This document shows, one piece after another, positions 1-7,206 of a stretch of DNA of 9,369 nt. Source of the stretch: Alphaproteobacteria bacterium (GTDB taxonomy: Bacteria; Pseudomonadota; Alphaproteobacteria; Micavibrionales; Micavibrionaceae); the NCBI GenBank assembly GCA_030639165.1, contig DAOWDF010000266.1:1-9369 (forward strand), read 5' to 3'. The translations under genes and the position numbers were made by a program. How positions within the stretch are numbered: position 1 is the first letter of the stretch; the number at the start of each line of letters is the position of its first letter. Under the pieces are notes generated by a model. It was not told the DNA's origin. It did not search any database and saw only the letters and a program-made list of their open reading frames with translations.

Positions 1-1
1 A

Positions 2-985
2 TTTGGTGGTGCAAAAATCTATTTCAAGCGCGATGAGCTGAACCATACGGGCGCGCACAAAATTAATCACTGTATAGGCCAAGTATTGCTGGCTATGCGC
101 ATGGGTAAAACTCGTATCATTGCCGAGACTGGCGCGGGGCAGCACGGGGTGGCGACTGCGACTGTGTGCGCTTTGTTTGATCTTCCTTGTACTATATTTA
201 TGGGCGCGAAAGATGTGGAGCGCCAATCTCCTAACGTATTTCGTATGAAACTTCTGGGCGCAGAAGTTGTTCCTGTTACTGCTGGCTCGTCATCTCTTAA
301 AGACGCGATGAATGAAGCGATGCGCGATTGGGTGAGCAATGTTCATGATACTTATTATTTGATCGGAACAGTCGGGGGGCCGCACCCTTTCCCGATGATG
401 GTTCGTGATTTTCAATCGGTTATCGGTAAGGAATTGAAAGAGCAAATGATGGAGCGCGAGGGGCGTTTGCCAGATACCCTGATTGCGGCTATTGGCGGTG
501 GATCTAATGCTATGGGTTTGTTCCATCCGTTTTTGAATGATAAATCGGTTAATATGATCGGCGTAGAGGCTGGCGGCAAGGGCGTTGGAACCGATCTGCA
601 TGCGGCGAGTTTAGCTGGCGGGCGAGCTGGTATTCTTCACGGAATGCAGAGCTATTTCCTGCAAAATGAAGATGGGCAGATACAAGAGGCTCACTCGATT
701 TCTGCTGGTTTGGATTATCCGGGTATTGGGCCAGAACATGCATGGCTGTTTGATCAAAAGCGGGTTGATTATGTTTCTATTACTGATGATGAGGCTCTGG
801 ATGCGTTTCAGCTCTGTACTCGATTAGAGGGAATTATTCCTGCGCTTGAGCCAGCGCATGCTTTCGCGCATGTGGCGAAAATAGCTGGAGATATGCCTAG
901 CGATCATATATTGGTGATGAATTTATGCGGTCGTGGAGATAAGGATATCTTTACCGTGGCAGAAAAACTTGGCGTTAAGATTTAA
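2..985 (+). CDS. trpB: Tryptophan synthase beta chain, 5' end outside the window
   Basis: PLP enzyme that joins indole to L-serine to make tryptophan, working as an alpha2-beta2 complex with TrpA. The reading frame is open from base 2, so about 70-80 N-terminal residues lie upstream; 327 residues are visible. Seen in the sequence: the HTGAHK motif with the PLP-binding lysine at 59-61, the ETGAGQHG motif with the catalytic glutamate at 125-127, the phosphate-binding loop GGGSNAMG around 496-519, and the C-terminal GRGDKD motif. In that last motif the residue that is often serine (it contacts the PLP ring nitrogen) is cysteine at 926-928, which I expect to be tolerated. The gene ends at TAA. 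It is the upstream member of a tight cluster, but trpA does not follow directly: two other genes intervene. The family assignment is very secure. Confidence 0.98.
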   Translation, partial: FGGAKIYFKRDELNHTGAHKINHCIGQVLLAMRMGKTRIIAETGAGQHGVATATVCALFDLPCTIFMGAKDVERQSPNVFRMKLLGAEVVPVTAGSSSLKDAMNEAMRDWVSNVHDTYYLIGTVGGPHPFPMMVRDFQSVIGKELKEQMMEREGRLPDTLIAAIGGGSNAMGLFHPFLNDKSVNMIGVEAGGKGVGTDLHAASLAGGRAGILHGMQSYFLQNEDGQIQEAHSISAGLDYPGIGPEHAWLFDQKRVDYVSITDDEALDAFQLCTRLEGIIPALEPAHAFAHVAKIAGDMPSDHILVMNLCGRGDKDIFTVAEKLGVKI

Positions 986-999
986 GAGAAAGATAAATA

Positions 1000-1245
1000 A
1001 TGGAAAATTCGTCTAAACCACCACGTTGGATTATTTTATATATTATTTTTATGACAGCTATTTTAGGTTTTGTTGTTTTGGCAAAAATATGGTTTCCAGA
1101 ATCTATAAGTGATGATGTATTTATCAAAATAATGATGACATTCGGTATAATGTTTATAGGATCAGCCGTAATAGCTATTACAAAGAAATTTCTAAAAAAT
1201 AGTAATTGTGATTCAAGCGATTCAAAATCTGATGATAAAAAATGA
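1000..1245 (+). CDS. Small two-helix membrane protein of unknown function
   Basis: The product has 81 residues. Two hydrophobic stretches, about residues 9-31 and 41-62, look like transmembrane helices. The short N-terminus carries K and R, the second helix is followed by a KK pair, and the last 15 or so residues are polar and rich in S, D and K. This suggests a helical hairpin in the inner membrane with both ends in the cytoplasm by the positive-inside rule (inference). I recognise no family. The gene starts 14 bases after trpB with only a weak purine-rich site (gagaaag) ahead of the ATG, so it is probably translated as part of the trpB transcript. It is clearly more AT-rich than trpB and trpA, which may mean later insertion. 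A real gene is likely because of its position, membrane pattern and lack of a competing frame. Confidence 0.7.
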   Translation: MENSSKPPRWIILYIIFMTAILGFVVLAKIWFPESISDDVFIKIMMTFGIMFIGSAVIAITKKFLKNSNCDSSDSKSDDKK

Positions 1246-1266
1246 ATAATATTACAGGAAAAGAAA

Positions 1267-1283
1267 CTCTTTTTAAAAAGGAG
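1267..1283 (+). promoter_or_regulatory. Hairpin that covers the ribosome binding site of the next gene
   Basis: CTCTTTT (1267-1273) can pair with AAAGGAG (1277-1283) through seven pairs, one of them a T-G wobble, leaving the loop TAA. The right arm contains the whole Shine-Dalgarno sequence AAGGAG (1278-1283), five bases before the ATG at 1289. A run of U facing the AGG core resembles the arrangement in fourU RNA thermometers. The stem is short and AU-rich, so it would be only marginally stable. The pairing is seen in the sequence; a regulatory role is inference. Confidence 0.35.
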
Positions 1284-1288
1284 CTATC

Positions 1289-1759
1289 ATGAGTGAATAT
1301 GAGGTGAAGGCAGGATTAGAAAAGTTAGAGGGTTTTTCGGTTGTAGGTTTATCAATTGTTACTGATAATGAGAAGGCGTCAGAGGAAATAAATGCGCTTT
1401 GGGAAGAGTTTTTTAAGCAAAATATCGGGCAAGAGGTTGAAAATCGTGTTGATGATGTGATTTATGCGGTTTATTCTGATTATGAGGGCGATCATACGAA
1501 GCCTTATCGCTTGACGATAGGTTATAAGATTGAAGGTGAACCTAAGGCGGGTCATTTGCACCATGCTAGGGTTCAGTCAGCAGATTATGCTATGATGAGC
1601 GCGGCGGGAGAGCAGCCGAAGGCTTTGGTTGAGACTTGGCAGGCGGTTTGGCAGAGTGATTTAGACAGGAAATTTGAAACGGATTTCGAAGTATATGGTA
1701 AGCGCTTTTTTGAAGAGGGCGTACATGAAATTTTGGTATGTATAGGTGTTAATTTATGA
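1289..1759 (+). CDS. Stand-alone GyrI-like effector-binding domain protein
   Basis: The product has 156 residues, the length of a single GyrI-like (AraC-type effector-binding, YdeE-like) domain without a DNA-binding part. The domain pattern is seen in order: FSVVGLSIVTDN near the N-terminus, then an INALWEEFF helix, the YAVYSDYEGDHTKPY core typical of this fold, a middle segment ending in DYAMMSAAGEQPKALVETW, and the closing DFEVYGKRF with a final beta strand. Members of this superfamily bind small hydrophobic or cationic molecules; some are parts of regulators, some protect gyrase, and some have been shown to hydrolyse cyclopropanoid compounds. Which of these applies here cannot be read from the sequence. 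The start has a strong AAGGAG site five bases upstream. The stop overlaps the trpA start (ATGA at 1756-1759), so translation of the two is probably coupled. Confidence 0.85.
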   Translation: MSEYEVKAGLEKLEGFSVVGLSIVTDNEKASEEINALWEEFFKQNIGQEVENRVDDVIYAVYSDYEGDHTKPYRLTIGYKIEGEPKAGHLHHARVQSADYAMMSAAGEQPKALVETWQAVWQSDLDRKFETDFEVYGKRFFEEGVHEILVCIGVNL

Positions 1760-2502
1760 GCAGGATTAGGAGTAAATTTGCCGAGCTAAAGGCGGTTAAT
1801 AAAACAGCTTTGGTTAGTTTTATTATGGCAGGTGATCCAAGTATTGAAAGCAGTTTGGCTGTTCTTAAAGCTTTGCCTAGCGCTGGCGCGGATATTATCG
1901 AGATCGGGATGCCGTTCACTGACCCTGCTGCGGATGGTCTTACCATTCAAAATGCAGGTATTCGAGCGCTCAATGCTGGCGCTAATATGGTTAATACGCT
2001 TGAGATGGTGCGGAGTTTTCGCAAAAGTAATGGCCATACGCCAATTATTTTGATGGGATATGCTAATCCGATTTTTATCTATGGCTTCGAGAAATTTGCG
2101 GAAGATGCAAGTGAGGCTGGCGTTGATGGTTTGATTATCGTCGATCTGCCGCCAGAGGAAGATACTCCGCTCCGTCAATATACAGATAAATACGGGCTGG
2201 ATATGATCCGCCTTATTACTCCGACTACGGACGCTGAGCGTTTGCCAGTCGTGTTGGAAGGGGCTAGTGGTTTCCTTTATTATGTGTCGATTACGGGCGT
2301 TACAGGGACGGCTAAGGCTGATGTTAATGTGTTAAAACCGCATATTGATATGATAAAATCAAAGACAGATTTGCCAATTGCGATAGGATTTGGTATTAAA
2401 ACCCCTAAAGATGCTTCTGCTATGGCTAAATTTGGTGACGCGGTTGTTGTCGGTTCGGCGATAGTTGAAAAAGTTAAGGATATAGATAATAATGGCGGGT
2501 AG
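1756..2502 (+). CDS. trpA: Tryptophan synthase alpha chain, C-terminus cut by an in-frame TAG
   Basis: TIM-barrel subunit that splits indole-3-glycerol phosphate into indole and glyceraldehyde 3-phosphate and passes indole to TrpB. The catalytic pair Glu49 and Asp60 falls at the same numbers as in the Salmonella enzyme (ADIIEIG and DPAADG). The strand with YYVSITGVTG and the phosphate-site motifs GFGI and VGSAIV are present. Residue 62, usually proline in the ADGP motif, is leucine. The frame stops at TAG after 248 residues, against about 265-270 for the family, because the last helix is missing. Codons continuing in frame after the TAG encode what looks like that helix (see the next entry). 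The start is set by the ATGA overlap with the GyrI-like gene. Whether the product is active without the last helix is uncertain. Confidence 0.95.
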   Translation: MSRIRSKFAELKAVNKTALVSFIMAGDPSIESSLAVLKALPSAGADIIEIGMPFTDPAADGLTIQNAGIRALNAGANMVNTLEMVRSFRKSNGHTPIILMGYANPIFIYGFEKFAEDASEAGVDGLIIVDLPPEEDTPLRQYTDKYGLDMIRLITPTTDAERLPVVLEGASGFLYYVSITGVTGTAKADVNVLKPHIDMIKSKTDLPIAIGFGIKTPKDASAMAKFGDAVVVGSAIVEKVKDIDNNGG

Positions 2503-2553
2503 ATAGAGCCTGTTATAGATTTGGTTAAATCATTATCTGTTGCTCTTAAGTAA
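2503..2553 (+). other. Detached C-terminal tail of trpA, in frame after the TAG
   Basis: Directly after TAG 2500-2502, and in the same frame, 16 sense codons read IEPVIDLVKSLSVALK and end at TAA 2551-2553. This amphipathic helix has the length and pattern of the normal TrpA C-terminal helix (…LVKSL.-like ending). Counting one residue for the TAG, the restored protein would have 265 residues, the usual family length. A single base change (for example AAG or CAG to TAG) would explain the break. The coding continuity is seen in the sequence; readthrough, recent mutation or a sequencing error are all possible causes. Confidence 0.8.
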
Positions 2554-2580
2554 TAATAAAATAAGAATTAAGGAATAAAT

Positions 2581-3462
2581 ATGAACTGGATTTCAAGTTT
2601 AATACCTCCGCGCATTCGATCTTTTGTCAGCGAGCAAAAGGAAGTTCCAGATAATTTATGGCAGAAATGCACCTCTTGTGAGGGGATGTTGTTTCACCGT
2701 GACCTCGCGATAAAGCATAATGTTTGTTACCATTGTGGGCATCATTTACGTCTGAGCGTGGCTGATCGCTTGGCTATGATGTTTGATGGCGGCGAGTATG
2801 AAAAACATGATTTGCCGAAGGTTGCGCTTGATCCTCTGAAGTTCAAAGACAGCAAGAAATATGTTGATCGTATCAAGGACGCACAGTCTAAAACTGGTCT
2901 TGAGGAAGCTATAACTATTGCTAGCGGTAAGATGGGTGGTTTGGATGTGGTTGTTGCTGCATTTAATTTCCGTTATATGGGCGGCTCTATGAGCATGGTT
3001 GTTGGTGAGGCGATTGTTAAGGCAGCTGAGCTGGCGGTTGAGAAGAATGCTGCATTCATTACTGTGCCTGCTTCTGGCGGTGCGCGTATGCAAGAGGGTA
3101 TGCTCTCATTGATGCAAATGCCGCGCAGCATTATTGCTGTGGAGATGGTTAAAAATGCGAAGCTGCCATATATTGTAATTTTGACAGATCCAACGACTGG
3201 CGGGGTTAGTGCTTCTTTTGCCATGGTTGGTGATGTTCATATTGCTGAGCCTGGCTCTATGATTTGTTTTGCAGGTCGTAGAGTAATCGAAGAGACAGTG
3301 CGCGAGACATTGCCAGATAACTTTCAAACGGCTGAATTTTTGCTGGATCATGGTATGGTTGATATGGTGGTTAAACGTGAGGATATAAAGAATACTCTTG
3401 TGAATATCATTGGTATTTTGATGCAAAAAGATGGTGCTGATGATGTTAAAGAAGCAGCATGA
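2581..3462 (+). CDS. accD: Acetyl-CoA carboxylase, carboxyltransferase beta subunit
   Basis: Beta half of the carboxyltransferase that moves the carboxyl group from biotin (on AccB) to acetyl-CoA, making malonyl-CoA for fatty acid synthesis; it acts with AccA, which is not in this window. The 293-residue product is full length. It begins with the N-terminal zinc ribbon, Cys30, Cys33, Cys49 and Cys52 (two CxxC pairs 15 residues apart). The crotonase-like core follows, with SGGARMQEG at about 165-173, the glycine-rich DPTTGGVSASFAMVGD at 203-218, and FAGRRVIE at 230-237. The C-terminal HGMVDMVV closes the domain. A good AAGGA site (2570-2574) precedes the ATG by six bases. The order trpA-accD-folC is common in proteobacteria. 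The last 10 or so residues are acidic and variable, as usual. Confidence 0.97.
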   Translation: MNWISSLIPPRIRSFVSEQKEVPDNLWQKCTSCEGMLFHRDLAIKHNVCYHCGHHLRLSVADRLAMMFDGGEYEKHDLPKVALDPLKFKDSKKYVDRIKDAQSKTGLEEAITIASGKMGGLDVVVAAFNFRYMGGSMSMVVGEAIVKAAELAVEKNAAFITVPASGGARMQEGMLSLMQMPRSIIAVEMVKNAKLPYIVILTDPTTGGVSASFAMVGDVHIAEPGSMICFAGRRVIEETVRETLPDNFQTAEFLLDHGMVDMVVKREDIKNTLVNIIGILMQKDGADDVKEAA

Positions 3463-3467
3463 TTTAA

Positions 3468-4784
3468 ATGCATAAAGCCGATCTAAAGCATGGTAACTCT
3501 TCTCTACAGGGCAAGTTAAATCATATTTTTGATCTTAGGAAAGATCGGGCTAGAGTTAACTGGTCACCTGAAAACTATCTGAATTTATTAGAAAAATTTG
3601 GAAACCCTCATAAAAGCTTGCCGCCTGTAATTCATGTTGCGGGGACAAATGGCAAGGGCTCTATCATCGCTATACTGCGCGCCATATTGGAGGCGCAGGG
3701 ATTGCGTGTCCACATATACACTTCACCGCATTTAATTAATGTAAATGAGCGCATAGTGCTTGCTGGCGTGGATATAGGCGATGAATATCTGGAAGAGCTG
3801 ATAGATCAAGCGTTGGAGTATAATGGATATGCACCTATCTCGTTTTTTGAAGTATTAAGCGCTATTGGGTTTAAGGCATTTGCGGATAATCCAGCGGATA
3901 TATTACTTTTAGAAGTTGGTCTTGGTGGGCGGCTGGATTGTACAAATATAGTAGAAAATCCGTTAGCTACTATTATAAACCGCATTTCTATGGATCATAT
4001 GGATTATCTGGGTAATGCCATTGAGGGAATTGCTGCGGAAAAAGCAGGTGTAATGAAACTAAAAGTGCCTTGTGTAGTAGGGTATCAGGGTAATAGTGGC
4101 AATTATGCTGCGATTATTGACGTGCTTAAGGGTGCAGCAAAAACTTCTGGTGCAGATCTTTTGTTGTGCGGCAATGAATGGAATATTGCGCAGCAAAATG
4201 ATGGTGTTGTGTTCTCTTATGGTGGTGATAGCTATGAGTTTCCGTTGCCTTCGCTAAAAGGTGAACATCAAATTAAAAATGCTGGCGTAGCGCTAGCGGT
4301 ATTATTTTCTATCAGGGATAAGCTTAAGGTTTCGTATGAAGCTATGGCTGAAGGCCTAAAAACTGCTAGCTGGGCTGGGAGGTTGCAAAAGCTTACTGAG
4401 CTGGATTATGACGCTGAAATTTGGCTTGATAGCGGCCATAATGATAGTGCTGGTGAAGTATTGGCTGCGCAATTGAAGTTATGGCAGGCGCAGGATGATA
4501 GGCCGCTACATTTAATTGTAGGTATGTTGAGTAGTAAAGAGGCCGATGCATTTCTTGCGCCTTTATTGCCGCATATAGCTGCGCTTCATATTGTGCCCAT
4601 ATCGTCTGACCCTAATTCACAAGTAATGGGTGATATTAATGCTGATATTGGGTTTATGTATGAGCATGATAATTTTCTTGGTGCGCTGCAATATATAACA
4701 AAAAACACATCTTTATCTAGAATATTGATAGCAGGTTCTGTTTATCTGGCTGGCGAAGTTTTGGCATATGTACAAAGCCGTTGA
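3468..4784 (+). CDS. folC: Dihydrofolate/folylpolyglutamate synthase
   Basis: ATP-dependent Mur-ligase family enzyme that adds glutamate to dihydropteroate and/or to reduced folates. The product has 438 residues, normal for the family. Seen in order: the P-loop HVAGTNGKGS (residues 56-65, Lys63), TSPHL at 85-89, EVGLGGRLDCTN at 149-160, the SMDHMDYLG segment at 174-182, the EKAGVMK segment whose Lys197 is at the place of the modified lysine in this family, GEHQIKNAGVAL in the domain junction, and the C-terminal domain with DSGHN at 321-325. The DSGHN and MDHMDYLG forms differ slightly from the more usual D-G-G-H-N and D-H-x-x-x-L-G but keep the key residues. The ATG lies five bases after the accD stop with no strong ribosome binding site of its own, so coupling to accD is likely. 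Whether it has one or both activities cannot be told from the sequence. Confidence 0.96.
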   Translation: MHKADLKHGNSSLQGKLNHIFDLRKDRARVNWSPENYLNLLEKFGNPHKSLPPVIHVAGTNGKGSIIAILRAILEAQGLRVHIYTSPHLINVNERIVLAGVDIGDEYLEELIDQALEYNGYAPISFFEVLSAIGFKAFADNPADILLLEVGLGGRLDCTNIVENPLATIINRISMDHMDYLGNAIEGIAAEKAGVMKLKVPCVVGYQGNSGNYAAIIDVLKGAAKTSGADLLLCGNEWNIAQQNDGVVFSYGGDSYEFPLPSLKGEHQIKNAGVALAVLFSIRDKLKVSYEAMAEGLKTASWAGRLQKLTELDYDAEIWLDSGHNDSAGEVLAAQLKLWQAQDDRPLHLIVGMLSSKEADAFLAPLLPHIAALHIVPISSDPNSQVMGDINADIGFMYEHDNFLGALQYITKNTSLSRILIAGSVYLAGEVLAYVQSR

Positions 4785-4815
4785 TAAAGTTGTTACTTTT
4801 TGTGATACTTAAGAT

Positions 4816-5520
4816 ATGACACATAAAATTTTCCTAGTTGATGATGACCGTAATATCTTGCTCTCCGTTTCTATGGCTCTGGAGGCAGAGGGGTTCACAG
4901 TAGAAACTTTTAATGATGGTGAGGCTGGGCTTAAAGCTATTTTAGATGGTGAGCCTGATTTGGTTATTCTTGATGTGAAAATGCCAAGAATGGACGGAAT
5001 CGAGGTGCTGTCAAAGTTACGTGATGATAGCTCTGTACCTGTGATTTTTCTGACATCAAAGGATAGTGAAGTTGATCAGGTTATAGGTCTTAGGATGGGC
5101 GCGGATGACTATATCACAAAGCCATTCTCGCAACGTCTATTGATTGAACGCATCAAAGTGTTGTTAAGGCGGCGGGACTTGATGTTATCAGAGCAAGGTT
5201 CTTCTTCTGATGCTAGTGATTTTATTGAGTATGGGCATTTGATTTTAGATGATTCTCGCCATTTATGTTCGTGGAAAAAGCACCCACTTAATTTGACGGT
5301 AACAGAATATTTGCTGGTGAAATCTTTGGCGCTGCGTCCGGGACATGTTCGTAATAGAGATCAGTTGATTGATATGGCATATGGTGAGAATATATATGTT
5401 GATGATCGTACTATTGATTCGCATATTAAACGCGTAAGAAAGAAATTTAAGAAAATAGATGAAGAATTCGACAAAATCGAAACATTATACGGAGTCGGAT
5501 ACCGCTACAAAGAAGAGTAG
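4816..5520 (+). CDS. chvI: OmpR-family response regulator, ChvI-like
   Basis: DNA-binding response regulator of 234 residues. The receiver domain (about 1-120) carries the acidic pocket Asp10/Asp11, the phosphorylated Asp53 in ILDVKMPRMDG, Thr80 in IFLTSKD and Lys102 in ITKPFSQR. The winged-helix output domain (about 135-234) ends in VDDRTIDSHIKRVRKKFK and ETLYGVGYRYKE. These segments match the ChvI/ExoS-ChvI group of Alphaproteobacteria, which in rhizobia, Agrobacterium and Brucella (there BvrR) controls envelope, acid-response and virulence or symbiosis genes. The set of targets in this organism is not known. The gene follows folC by 31 bases, with only a weak ribosome binding site. It ends TAGTAG, and the kinase gene starts inside it. 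Confidence 0.93.
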   Translation: MTHKIFLVDDDRNILLSVSMALEAEGFTVETFNDGEAGLKAILDGEPDLVILDVKMPRMDGIEVLSKLRDDSSVPVIFLTSKDSEVDQVIGLRMGADDYITKPFSQRLLIERIKVLLRRRDLMLSEQGSSSDASDFIEYGHLILDDSRHLCSWKKHPLNLTVTEYLLVKSLALRPGHVRNRDQLIDMAYGENIYVDDRTIDSHIKRVRKKFKKIDEEFDKIETLYGVGYRYKEE

Positions 5521-7201
5521 TAGATGGTTTCGTACATATAATCATCGTGGTGATATAGACGGTATATTTGATTTATATTGGGGTGGTAAAGAGCGACGTA
5601 TAACTGGGCTTACCCTTCGTATTATAGGGGTTAATTTTATAGCACTTATAGGCCTGATTTTAGGGGTTGTTTATCTTGGGCAGTACCACTCATCTTTGAT
5701 TGAATCAAAATTAGAACGTTTTGAAACAGAAATACTTTTGGTTACGGCTGCGGTAACAGAAGGGGTTTTGGACGCTGATTACATTATATCTCCATCAAGG
5801 GCTATCACTCTTTCGTCTCGCCTTGGGGCAACGCTTAACAAGCGTGTTTTGATTTTTGATGCTAATGATAATTTAGTCGCAGATTCAAAAATACTAATAG
5901 AGCAAAATAAAATTGCTCCTATCTTTAAGGTGTTTGAAGAAGAGGGAGAAGATCAGCTCGATAGTATTAAAATGCTGAAGAGTACGGCGGCTTGGGTTGC
6001 ATCTTTATTTCCTAAATATAATAAGCTTGGATTATTTCCTGATATTACTTCAAATAATGCAAATGATTATTCTGATGTTGTTGACGCAAAGCGGAAAAAA
6101 TTAAGTATATCGGCGTGGCATGATGAAGATGGTGACATTGTGTTAACTGCGGCTATGCCAATATTAAGTGAGACAGAAGTTGCTGGCGTTGTGATGTTGG
6201 TTGGTGATGATGAGGGCATTAAGGAAGATCTTGGTGAAGCTTGGTTTGATATATTAAAAAGATTCATGGTTACATTATTAATCACTATATTATTGTCCAT
6301 ATATTTATCAGGAGTTATTGCCAGACCTTTGCGGAAGTTGGCTGCTGCTGCAGAAGGGGTACGCACAGGGAAATTTAAGGTTAGTGATATTCCTGATATG
6401 AGCGATCGTAATGATGAGATAGGTGAGCTTTCTATTGTGCTGCGGGATATGACGTACGCTCTATGGGATAGGATGGATGCGATAGAGTCATTTGCGGCAG
6501 ATGTGTCTCATGAGATTAAGAACCCCCTGACATCCTTGAAAAGTGCAGTTGAGACGGTTGCTATTGTTAGTAAGAAAAAAGACCGTGATAAGCTTATGAA
6601 TGTTATCAGGCATGATATTGATCGTCTTGACCGACTTATAACCGATATCTCAAATGCATCGCGTCTTGATGCGGAACTGTCGCGTGAAGTTTTTGGTGTA
6701 ATTAATCTTCAGGATGTTCTTAGGGGTATTTTAGATGCATATAGGGATCCACTAGATAGGGATGGGTTGAAGAGTAGCAACCAAGTGGTGGTTAATGGGG
6801 TTGATATAAATCTGAATTTAACTGACTCTGGTGCAATAGATATTCAGGGTAGTGAGAGCAGGTTAACTCAGGTTTTTCAAAATATTATTGTAAACGCATT
6901 ATCTTTTGCTCCGCCCGAAACAGAGATTAAAATTAGCGTAGAAGTAAGAAGTGCGCAGGTTATCGTTTCTATTGAAGATGATGGGGCAGGGGTTCCAGAG
7001 AAGCAGCTGAGCAAGATATTCGAGCGTTTTTATTCCGAGCGCCCAGAGCATGAGGAATATGGTAGGCACTCAGGGCTTGGTCTATCTATTTGTAAGCAGA
7101 TTATTACTGCGCATAACGGCGTTATTTATGCGGAGAATAAGATTGATAGTTCTGGCAGTATTACTGGCGCAAAATTTGTTGTTATCTTGAATTTAGTTTA
7201 G
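5459..7201 (+). CDS. chvG: Membrane sensor histidine kinase, ChvG/ExoS-like
   Basis: The product has 580 residues and is the likely partner of the regulator just upstream. Layout: cytoplasmic N-terminus of about 52 residues, TM1 about 53-75, a periplasmic sensor region about 76-265, TM2 about 268-288, a HAMP linker from RPLRKLAAAAEG (289-300), the H-box ADVSHEIKNPLTSLKSA with the phosphorylated His351, the N-box around QNIIVNAL (474-481), the G1 box DDGAGVP (507-513), an F-box ERFYS, and the G2 box GLGLSI. The sensor region fits the ChvG stimulus-sensing type. The only usable start is ATG 5459, right after an in-frame TAG and 62 bases before the chvI stop: no in-frame ATG, GTG or TTG appears again until beyond TM1. 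Its stop is followed by a hairpin whose T run serves the opposite strand. Confidence 0.93.
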   Translation: MKNSTKSKHYTESDTATKKSSRWFRTYNHRGDIDGIFDLYWGGKERRITGLTLRIIGVNFIALIGLILGVVYLGQYHSSLIESKLERFETEILLVTAAVTEGVLDADYIISPSRAITLSSRLGATLNKRVLIFDANDNLVADSKILIEQNKIAPIFKVFEEEGEDQLDSIKMLKSTAAWVASLFPKYNKLGLFPDITSNNANDYSDVVDAKRKKLSISAWHDEDGDIVLTAAMPILSETEVAGVVMLVGDDEGIKEDLGEAWFDILKRFMVTLLITILLSIYLSGVIARPLRKLAAAAEGVRTGKFKVSDIPDMSDRNDEIGELSIVLRDMTYALWDRMDAIESFAADVSHEIKNPLTSLKSAVETVAIVSKKKDRDKLMNVIRHDIDRLDRLITDISNASRLDAELSREVFGVINLQDVLRGILDAYRDPLDRDGLKSSNQVVVNGVDINLNLTDSGAIDIQGSESRLTQVFQNIIVNALSFAPPETEIKISVEVRSAQVIVSIEDDGAGVPEKQLSKIFERFYSERPEHEEYGRHSGLGLSICKQIITAHNGVIYAENKIDSSGSITGAKFVVILNLV

Positions 7202-7206
7202 GCAAT

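Noticed and set aside
67..743. Antisense open frames across trpB, and similar ones opposite trpA, accD, chvG and ahcY
   Set aside because: They lie fully within well-identified genes, have no ribosome binding sites or recognisable products, and follow from codon bias on the coding strand.
2500..2502. Genome-wide reassignment of TAG
   Set aside because: chvI, chvG and ahcY all end with TAG at normal family length, so TAG still works as a stop in this genome.
4785..4805. Terminator between folC and chvI
   Set aside because: AAAGT/ACTTT around TGTT followed by a few T is a five-pair AT-only stem, too weak to call, and the short gap suggests transcription may run through.
5524..5541. ATG 5524 as the kinase start
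   Set aside because: It lies just after the chvI stop, as one would expect, but is in another frame and meets a stop after five codons.
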